Assembly (NCBI RefSeq): GCF_029067145.1
Contig: NZ_JAIEFA010000043.1
Location: 1 to 8,254, forward strand
Origin: Helicobacter sp.
GTDB lineage: Bacteria > Campylobacterota > Campylobacteria > Campylobacterales > Helicobacteraceae
DNA: 8,254 bases
Reading direction: 5' to 3'
The translations under genes and the position numbers were made by a program. The notes beneath the pieces were generated by a model, which saw only the letters and a list, made by a program, of their open reading frames with translations, was not told the DNA's origin and searched no databases. Below are positions 1-5,082 of the stretch, in pieces. How positions within the stretch are numbered: position 1 is the first letter of the stretch; every line of letters starts with the position of its first letter.

Positions 1-279
1 CAAAAAATGGATAATTGCAAGCCTTTCTTAAAATTCCTCCCTTTTTATGTGAAACTTGTTTTTTGTATTGGCGCAAGCACAAACCGCTTAGATTTTGCTG
101 ATATTTTAATCCTTACTCAAGTAAGCCAAGAGGCGAGATTGAAGCGACTAACACAAAGAGAGAAAGACCCACAGAGAATCCAAAGCCTTTTGAATGCTTC
201 CATTACCCCAAATCTCCGATACAATCATAAAATGCTTATTAGCCTTGAGGAATCCTTTGAACCCAAACTGCTAGAATGA
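1..279 (+). CDS. 3' end of an unrecognised protein, possibly P-loop kinase-like
   Basis: The frame is open from the first base of the window and closes at TGA 277-279, so the true start may lie outside; the first ATG inside is at 7. I do not recognise the family. Visible features are a hydrophobic stretch near the left edge (FLPFYVKLVFCIG) and the pattern ADILILTQVSQEARLKRLTQ, a hydrophobic strand followed by a charged helix with RLKRL. That arrangement resembles the late strand and lid of small P-loop nucleotide kinases, but no Walker A motif is in view, so this is a weak inference. The frame ends 69 bases before the ilvD start, and ilvD has its own promoter in that gap. It could also be a chance frame or a degraded gene. 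Confidence 0.4.
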   Translation, partial: QKMDNCKPFLKFLPFYVKLVFCIGASTNRLDFADILILTQVSQEARLKRLTQREKDPQRIQSLLNASITPNLRYNHKMLISLEESFEPKLLE

Positions 280-314
280 TTCCTATTTCCTAAATCATTG
301 CTTAAACTAAAACT

Positions 315-323
315 TGCTAAAAT
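315..323 (+). promoter_or_regulatory. Probable ilvD promoter, extended -10 box
   Basis: TGCTAAAAT is an extended -10 (TGn followed by TAAAAT) lying 25 bases before the ilvD ATG. No -35 hexamer is evident, which is usual for the housekeeping sigma factor in Helicobacter and Campylobacter. Placement fits a short leader for ilvD; no operator or attenuator-like structure is visible. Confidence 0.4.
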
Positions 324-336
324 AAGCCTTTTTCTT

Positions 337-343
337 AAAGGAG
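337..343 (+). promoter_or_regulatory. Ribosome binding site that fixes the ilvD start
   Basis: AAAGGAG is followed by 5 bases and then ATG at 349. It selects this start over the in-frame TTG at 298, which has no such site and would add 17 residues absent from IlvD proteins. The protein from 349 begins MRSDTIKKGFQRAPHRSLLR, matching the usual IlvD N-terminus. Confidence 0.8.
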
Positions 344-348
344 ATTTT

Positions 349-2655
349 ATGCGAAGCGACACCATTAAAAAGGGATTCCAAAGAGCCCCCCACAGAAGCC
401 TACTGCGTGCCACAGGGCTAAAAGATGAGGATTTCAACAAGCCCTTTATTGGCATTGCAAATAGTTATATTGACATTATTCCCGGGCATTTTTTCTTAAA
501 TAAATACGCGCAAATCATCAAAGAGGAGATTCGCGCTGCGGGTGGCGTGCCCTTTGAGTTTAACACCATCGGTGTAGATGACGGAATCGCAATGGGGCAT
601 AGCGGTATGCTCTACTCTCTGCCAAGCCGCGAGCTGATTGCGGATTCTATTGAAACAATGATGAATGCGCATAGTTTGGACGCGATGATTTGTATCCCAA
701 ACTGCGATAAAATCGTACCCGGAATGCTTATGGGTGCTTTGCGCGTGAATGTGCCGACTATTTTTGTCAGCGGCGGTCCAATGCGTGCGGGCAAGCTAGA
801 GGACGGCACGATTTTGGATTTAAACTCCGCCTTTGAAGCGGTGGGCGCGTTTAATGAGGGCAAGATTGATGAGAAAAGGTTACACGAAATAGAATGCAAT
901 GCGTGCCCAAGTGGCGGAAGTTGTAGTGGAATGTTTACCGCAAACTCTATGAATACGCTTTGTGAGGCTATGGGCGTTGCGCTGCCCGGAAATGGGACGA
1001 TTCTAGCCCTTAGCAAGGAGCGCGAGGAGCTTTTACGCAAAGCAGCGCGTAGAATCGTAGAAATCGCGCTTGATGAGCAAAAAAGCGAAAAGTTTAGATT
1101 CCGCAATATTTTAAACAAAAAAGCTGTGCATAACGCCTTTGTCGTAGATATGGCAATGGGTGGAAGCACGAATACGATTCTGCATATGCTCGCAATCGCC
1201 AAAGAAGCGGAGGTGGATTTTAACCTAGATTCTATCAACGCACTTGCCTCCCAAGTGGCACACATCGCTAAAATCGCCCCTGCCCTTAGTAGCGTGCATA
1301 TGGAGGATATTCACCGCGCCGGTGGCGTCAGTGCCGTGATGAATGAGGTGGCAAAAAGGGGTAACGCTGCCTTTGAGCTAGATTTTAAAACAAGCGGAAC
1401 AACAGATTCGATTCGCATTATGCGATTTACAAAAGAATTGCAAAAATATCAAGAGGCTGTGATTTCTCTTGTTTTGAATTACGACAATCACGATGATTTA
1501 TGGCGTAAGGCATATCTTAAAACTCAACTTGACTTACATAATATCGCCGAGTTTTATAAAAATGGTGCGTTTTGGATTGCACTTGAGGGCGAAGAAGTCG
1601 TAGGCTGTATCGGTGTTTATGAGGAGCAAAAGGGTATCGGAATCCTAAAAAAATTTATCGTGCATCAAAGATATGCTTCGTCCATTTCTCTTGTAAATCG
1701 ACTTTGTGCCGAGTTGTTTGCATTTCTTGAGCGATCGCATTATAAAACATTGATTGCCGATAGTCCTAATAAGGGCTATATTGATACTTATACGGGTGGA
1801 TTAAACTTTGGCGAGCTTATTTTTGATACGCCCGAAGCCACGCAGCAAAATCGGGAATTTTATACAAAAATAGGCTTTAGGCAAGTTCCTTATGAGCAAT
1901 TGCCTGTGGCTTATGCTCCGTTTTATCCTAAAGAAATTAGCGATTTTTTTATCCTTGATTTACCACAACTTCCGCCGCATACGCTCTATCTTGACGCGCT
2001 CACGATTACAGGTGAGACTTTGGGGGAACGCATTGCAGGTGCGGAGATTACGGATTCTAATATCATTCGCCACAATGAAAACGCGTATTCGCAGGTAGGT
2101 GGATTAAAAATTCTTTATGGCAACCTCGCGCAAGAAGGTGCAGTACTCAAAGTCGCCGCAGTGGCGGAATCTATGAAAGAGTTTGAGGGAAGTGCGGTAT
2201 GCTTTAACTCCCAAGAGGAAGCGATTAAAGGCATAGCCGGAGGCAAGGTAAAGGCGGGGAATGTCGTAGTCATTCGCTATGAGGGACCAAAGGGAGGACC
2301 CGGAATGCAAGAAATGCTAACCCCCACAAGCCTCATTATGGGAATGGGCTTAGGAGAATCTGTCGCTCTCATTACGGACGGACGCTTTAGCGGGGCAACG
2401 CGTGGCGGCTGTATCGGGCATATCAGTCCAGAAGCAGCAGAGGGAGGATTAATCGCGTTGATTGAGGACGGAGACAAAATCGCGATTTCAGTTTCAAAAG
2501 GTACATTGGAATTGCTCGTGGATTCCGCTGTTTTAGAATCTCGCCGCGCAAAATGGCAACCTGTGAAAAAAGAAATTAAAAGCAAATGGCTCAAACGCTA
2601 CTCTTTGCTTGTTAGCAACGCCGCAAATGGAGCGGTGCTAAAAACGGAGCTGTGA
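349..2655 (+). CDS. ilvD: Dihydroxy-acid dehydratase with an inserted GNAT-like domain
   Basis: IlvD is a cytoplasmic iron-sulfur enzyme that dehydrates 2,3-dihydroxy-isovalerate and 2,3-dihydroxy-3-methylvalerate to the keto acids for valine, leucine, isoleucine and pantothenate. The protein is 768 residues; Campylobacter IlvD is about 558 and E. coli 616. Aligned from memory to E. coli, all key residues are present: metal ligand D78, cluster ligand C119 with D120 and the lysine K121 in CIPNCDK, C192 in GGSCSGMFTANS, E655 in GMQEMLTPTS and the catalytic serine S681 in DGRFSGATRG. The excess is one block at about residues 340-544, between GGVSAVMNEVAKR and YLDALTITGETL. It reads as a GNAT acetyltransferase and falls where E. 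coli IlvD also carries extra sequence. There is no stop or frameshift, so the gene looks expressed. The usual GLSIGH near the C-terminus is GGCIGH here. Whether the fusion keeps dehydratase activity is inference. Confidence 0.93.
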   Translation: MRSDTIKKGFQRAPHRSLLRATGLKDEDFNKPFIGIANSYIDIIPGHFFLNKYAQIIKEEIRAAGGVPFEFNTIGVDDGIAMGHSGMLYSLPSRELIADSIETMMNAHSLDAMICIPNCDKIVPGMLMGALRVNVPTIFVSGGPMRAGKLEDGTILDLNSAFEAVGAFNEGKIDEKRLHEIECNACPSGGSCSGMFTANSMNTLCEAMGVALPGNGTILALSKEREELLRKAARRIVEIALDEQKSEKFRFRNILNKKAVHNAFVVDMAMGGSTNTILHMLAIAKEAEVDFNLDSINALASQVAHIAKIAPALSSVHMEDIHRAGGVSAVMNEVAKRGNAAFELDFKTSGTTDSIRIMRFTKELQKYQEAVISLVLNYDNHDDLWRKAYLKTQLDLHNIAEFYKNGAFWIALEGEEVVGCIGVYEEQKGIGILKKFIVHQRYASSISLVNRLCAELFAFLERSHYKTLIADSPNKGYIDTYTGGLNFGELIFDTPEATQQNREFYTKIGFRQVPYEQLPVAYAPFYPKEISDFFILDLPQLPPHTLYLDALTITGETLGERIAGAEITDSNIIRHNENAYSQVGGLKILYGNLAQEGAVLKVAAVAESMKEFEGSAVCFNSQEEAIKGIAGGKVKAGNVVVIRYEGPKGGPGMQEMLTPTSLIMGMGLGESVALITDGRFSGATRGGCIGHISPEAAEGGLIALIEDGDKIAISVSKGTLELLVDSAVLESRRAKWQPVKKEIKSKWLKRYSLLVSNAANGAVLKTEL
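1366..1980 (+). other. GNAT N-acetyltransferase-like domain inserted within IlvD
   Basis: Residues about 340-544 of the ilvD product. The core (about 355-538) has GNAT hallmarks: DLHNIAEFYKNGAFWIALEG, then EEVVGCIGVYE (strands 2-3), KGIGILKKFIVHQRY (strand 4 leading to the acetyl-CoA loop), a helix with RLCAELFAFLE, and the C-terminal signature NREFYTKIGF followed by a final strand. This order matches small stand-alone bacterial GNAT enzymes that acetylate amines. The acetyl-CoA loop normally reads Q/R-x-x-G-x-G/A; here it is QRYASS (440-445), with both small-residue positions altered, so catalysis is doubtful. Composition differs from the host gene: 1441-1500 has 19 G/C of 60 and 1501-1560 has 20 of 60, against 32 of 60 at 541-600 and 31 of 60 at 2221-2280. 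That suggests separate ancestry. Confidence 0.75.
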
Positions 2656-2745
2656 GTGAGAGTTTGAAAAAGTCATTTGCCCTAAAAAACTAGATAGCAC
2701 AATTTTTGCAATAATGCTACAACTATGTAGAATCTTGTATTCAAC
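2656..2745. other. Gap between convergent units, no gene seen
   Basis: This stretch separates the ilvD stop from the last minus-strand gene remnant. It holds a weak 5-bp hairpin (CTACA-ACTA-TGTAG, 2727-2740) without a T-run at the right place, so I do not call a terminator. Both transcription units point into it, so some termination here is expected but not visible. Confidence 0.5.
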
Positions 2746-2845
2746 CTAAATCCAAGCATTAAATGGCTGATTAAACTCCTGTTTCCTTGTCTCCCATTGC
2801 GCTATGAGGTTAGTTTGTTTTCTCTCTCTGCATCTGTGGGAGCAT
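2746..2845 (-). pseudogene. Short remnant ending like a BspA/DUF285 repeat
   Basis: AAGGAG lies 8 bases ahead of ATG at 2845-2843, but the frame stops after 11 residues (MLPQMQREKTN). Removing one A from the AAAA run at about 2819-2822 restores a frame that runs to TAG at 2748-2746 through LIAQWETRKQ and then EFNQPFNAWI. The last part matches the FNQPLNNW signature of the DUF285 repeats in BspA-like surface proteins of Helicobacter and Mycoplasma. Another frame over the first half (YAPTDAEREN) is also protein-like, so the original frame is uncertain. It probably represents the tail of the same decayed lipoprotein gene whose start lies at 3150, with the middle repeats lost. Confidence 0.45.
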
Positions 2846-2899
2846 AACTCTCTCCTTTTTGTGCTACTTACTCCTCAATAACAAGAATTACAAAAGATT

Positions 2900-3150
2900 C
2901 TATATGTTTAAATGCTCTGCAAATAAGTCGTGGCACTGCTCTGTGCTAAAACGAGCAAAAAGAAAGCTCCTATCTGTAATAACACCCGTATCAATTTCAT
3001 TGAGCTTTATATTCTCATCACGCACAAGCTCTACTAGCTCATCTCTATCCCCTTTGGCTGATAGGTATGTTTTTGAGAATCTGTGCAACTATTAAGCGCA
3101 AATGCCCCCAAACATATTGCGACAATACGCATAATCTTATAGATTTTCAT
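2900..3150 (-). pseudogene. Frameshifted N-terminal part of a BspA-like (DUF285) lipoprotein
   Basis: A strong AGGAGG sits just before ATG at 3150. The first frame encodes a lipoprotein signal peptide, KIMRIVAICLGAFALNSC, with lipobox LNSC at residues 19-22, then stops at 3034-3036. Continuing in the -1 frame gives DELVELVRDENIKLNEIDTG followed by VITDRSFLFARF, the conserved N-terminal block of BspA-like leucine-rich surface proteins (LV.DE.I.L..IDTS.ITDMS.LF). One extra G in the GGGG run at 3049-3052 would join the parts smoothly as YQPKGDRDELVEL. That frame then ends at TAG 2900-2902; dropping one AT from the ATAT before it would extend it to TAA 2868-2870. The repeat region expected in this family is missing. 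The gene begins 10 bases after the ankyrin gene and was probably cotranscribed with it. Programmed slippage at G4 is an alternative, though the second break favours decay. Confidence 0.6.
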
Positions 3151-3160
3151 TTTGCCTCCT

Positions 3161-4372
3161 TTATTTTGGTAATTGCGCACCACTTTTTGCACCTTTTTCA
3201 TAGAGTAGTTTCTCTATGACTTCACCACTTGCCTTGTCATATTCATATTTTTGCTTCTGCCTATTTATAATATCAAGTGCAGTGATATTGGAATGTTTAT
3301 TTTTAATATTCACATCTATACCATTGTGTATAAGAAAAATAATTTCTTCTGCATTTCTAGTAAATGGTATAGATCTTAAAACTTCCATAAGCTTACTTTC
3401 CCCATTTTCGTCTGTGACATTAATATTTGCACCTTGCTTTAATAATACAGCCATTTTGTTTTTAGAATAGCTCCAATACAAAAAGACTCTATCTAAATAT
3501 TCTTGCTTAAGTTCTTTGGATTGCACAAAGCTTAATGCCAACTCTGCGATTTCCTCATATTCTTGTATATTTTCTGCACTTCTACCTAAGGCTGAAAGCA
3601 CTATGGATTTACTTTGTTTCTCACTGCCATTGAATGCCCCTTTGGCTAAAAATAGCTCAATCACTTCTTTAGAAGCATATTCAAAAACAAGCGGTAAATA
3701 ATCATTTTTTCCTTTTTCTATCACTGCTCCAGATTCTATAAGAAGTGTGATAATATCATTGCTTATAATAGGGCTTCCCCACAAACTATAAGCCTTTTTC
3801 ATATCTTGTATTGCTCTATCAAGTGGGGTTTGTCCTGATTTTTTACTTGATGGAAAAAATATATACTCTAAGACATCAGCTATTACTCCTCCGGTTTGAC
3901 ATTTTACATTTGGATTTACTCCGCTTTTTAAAAGCCTCTCTATCTTTTTTGTATCACCTTTGCTTACTGCATTATAAATGCTACAAGGATAAAAAGCACT
4001 CTGCAAATACAAATAAAAGCAAAGCACAGGTGCAAGAATAACCCCCATAATGCCAAAAAATCGCTTAATATTTGTCTTGCTATCTTGCCTTTGCAAAAGC
4101 TGAATTTCTTTGGGAATCTCACTATCATTTAAAAGTGGAATCTCCCAATTCATAAATGAGCCACGATGGAGTAAAATCATTTGAGAATCATCTAAAGGCA
4201 AAGAAGCGCAAAAACGAACAAAAGTAAAAATTGCCTCCCAATGTATATTTAACCTCAAATTCACATCTAAACTTGATATATTGCGTATGGGTTTATCAAT
4301 AGAAACTTCTTGTGAAAACTTCTCACACCAATTTTGATTTTGCATAATGCTATGTTTTATAAAGCAACGCAC
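3161..4372 (-). CDS. Membrane-anchored ankyrin-repeat-like protein
   Basis: A 403-residue protein of unknown role. Residues 1-100 are an unrecognised soluble segment; 105-124 (FFGIMGVILAPVLCFYLYLQ) form one transmembrane helix; the rest looks like degenerate ankyrin repeats. The clearest units are IYNAVSKGDTKKIERLLKSG (132-151) followed by VNPNV, DIITLLIESGAVIE (206-219), EVIELFLAKGAF (236-247), MAVLLKQGANINVTDENGES (307-326) and IIFLIHNGIDVNIKNKHSNI (344-363) followed by TALDI. Basic residues before the helix (KTNIKR) suggest the N-terminus is cytoplasmic and the repeats periplasmic; this is inference. Ankyrin repeats normally mediate protein binding, so an adaptor or protective role is possible but not shown. 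The start is uncertain: GTG at 4372 follows AGAGGG too closely for a good ribosome site, and ATG at 4345 has none. It lies 20 bases after the upstream membrane protein, implying cotranscription. Confidence 0.75.
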   Translation of the reverse strand: MRCFIKHSIMQNQNWCEKFSQEVSIDKPIRNISSLDVNLRLNIHWEAIFTFVRFCASLPLDDSQMILLHRGSFMNWEIPLLNDSEIPKEIQLLQRQDSKTNIKRFFGIMGVILAPVLCFYLYLQSAFYPCSIYNAVSKGDTKKIERLLKSGVNPNVKCQTGGVIADVLEYIFFPSSKKSGQTPLDRAIQDMKKAYSLWGSPIISNDIITLLIESGAVIEKGKNDYLPLVFEYASKEVIELFLAKGAFNGSEKQSKSIVLSALGRSAENIQEYEEIAELALSFVQSKELKQEYLDRVFLYWSYSKNKMAVLLKQGANINVTDENGESKLMEVLRSIPFTRNAEEIIFLIHNGIDVNIKNKHSNITALDIINRQKQKYEYDKASGEVIEKLLYEKGAKSGAQLPK

Positions 4373-4392
4373 ACCCTCTAAAAGTTTAATTT

Positions 4393-4698
4393 CTAATCTA
4401 TGAAAAATCTTTTTTGTTCAAAAAAGACAAGAAAACTGCCATTTTCATCACGAACAATAGTGTATCCCTCTAGTTTTTTAAACAAGCTTTTTGCAATGAC
4501 AAAATTATAAATGCCTTGCAAAATTGCGCCCAAAACAAGACCTATCCCGAATACAATAGGTGCAAATAGTATAGAGTATGCTAAAGGAATCCCACTTGCT
4601 CCGCCTGTTTCCATATACGCTAACATATAAAATAGTGTTCCAATAGGCAAAGCTACGGCTAAACAAGCTGAAATTATCGCAACCCACTTAAAAATCAT
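4393..4698 (-). CDS. Small two-helix membrane protein, unknown function
   Basis: A 101-residue protein I do not recognise. It starts at ATG 4698 with a modest purine-rich stretch (AAAGAGATGAG) upstream. Two hydrophobic segments are clear: about residues 5-27 (WVAIISACLAVALPIGTLFY within it) and about 40-65 (PLAYSILFAPIVFGIGLVLG within it). A charged C-terminal tail follows from about residue 72, with KKLEGYTIVRDENGSFLVFF. The short loop between the helices (METGGASG) and the basic tail suggest a hairpin with the tail in the cytoplasm. It lies 43 bases after the acidic-tail gene and 20 before the ankyrin gene, so it belongs to the same minus-strand series. A partner role with the ankyrin membrane protein is guesswork from position alone. 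Confidence 0.7.
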   Translation of the reverse strand: MIFKWVAIISACLAVALPIGTLFYMLAYMETGGASGIPLAYSILFAPIVFGIGLVLGAILQGIYNFVIAKSLFKKLEGYTIVRDENGSFLVFFEQKRFFID

Positions 4699-4741
4699 TT
4701 ATCTCATCTCTTTTTATAAGATTGAAACTTTACACAGACTT

Positions 4742-5074
4742 TTATTCCTCATCGTCATCTTCCAAATCTGGTGGGAATTGAAACAACGCACTTTCCATTT
4801 CTAAGATTCCAAAACGATAAACAATGTGTGCATTACTACCCTGATTGCGCATATTTTCTATCTCTGTATTTACAAACTCCTTAAGTCTTGCAATCAAGCC
4901 CACAATCTCCTTTTGCCACTCTGCACTCGTGGTAACAAAAAGTAAATATTCTGGATTATTCAAATAAATATCCGGCTTATTTGCGCTAAACTCTGTGCGC
5001 AGTTTGGTTAAAATCCTCTCATAATCCTGCGCACTCGCGTGATACAAACTATAACCAAAGAGTAGTTTCGCCAC
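4742..5074 (-). CDS. Hypothetical protein with acidic C-terminal tail
   Basis: A 110-residue soluble protein of unrecognised family. It starts with GTG at 5074; the ribosome site TAGGAG overlaps the guaB stop codon and is 5 bases from the GTG, which argues strongly for a real, translationally linked gene. The N-terminus (AKLLFGYSLYHASAQDYERI) reads like a compact alpha/beta fold: an opening strand, helix, a middle strand (EYLLFVTT), a long helix (EWQKEIVGLIARLKEFVNTE), and the stretch IVYRFGILEME. It ends in PPDLEDDDEE, a strongly acidic tail that may bind a basic partner or metal. No signal peptide or membrane segment is present. Its position directly after guaB suggests co-expression with IMP dehydrogenase but does not show a functional link. 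Confidence 0.8.
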   Translation of the reverse strand: MAKLLFGYSLYHASAQDYERILTKLRTEFSANKPDIYLNNPEYLLFVTTSAEWQKEIVGLIARLKEFVNTEIENMRNQGSNAHIVYRFGILEMESALFQFPPDLEDDDEE

Positions 5075-5082
5075 TTATACTC

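Noticed and set aside
298..348. Longer IlvD start at TTG 298
   Set aside because: It adds 17 residues not found in IlvD, runs over the extended -10 box, and has no ribosome site; ATG 349 has AAAGGAG at ideal spacing.
612..1265. 217-residue open frame antisense to ilvD
   Set aside because: It lies wholly inside a conserved coding region and its product is Ser/Ile/Pro-rich without domain features; it is an antisense shadow.
1366..1980. Intein within IlvD
   Set aside because: The left junction has no Cys/Ser splice residue, the right junction (LPQLPPHT) lacks the terminal His-Asn followed by Cys/Ser/Thr pattern, and the interior has GNAT rather than Hint or homing-endonuclease motifs.
2727..2740. 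Terminator hairpin CTACA-ACTA-TGTAG
   Set aside because: The stem is only 5 A/T-leaning pairs and no T-run follows on either strand.
2859..3095. 78-residue plus-strand frame
   Set aside because: It is opposite the better-supported lipoprotein remnant, has no ribosome site, and its product is low-complexity Ser-rich.
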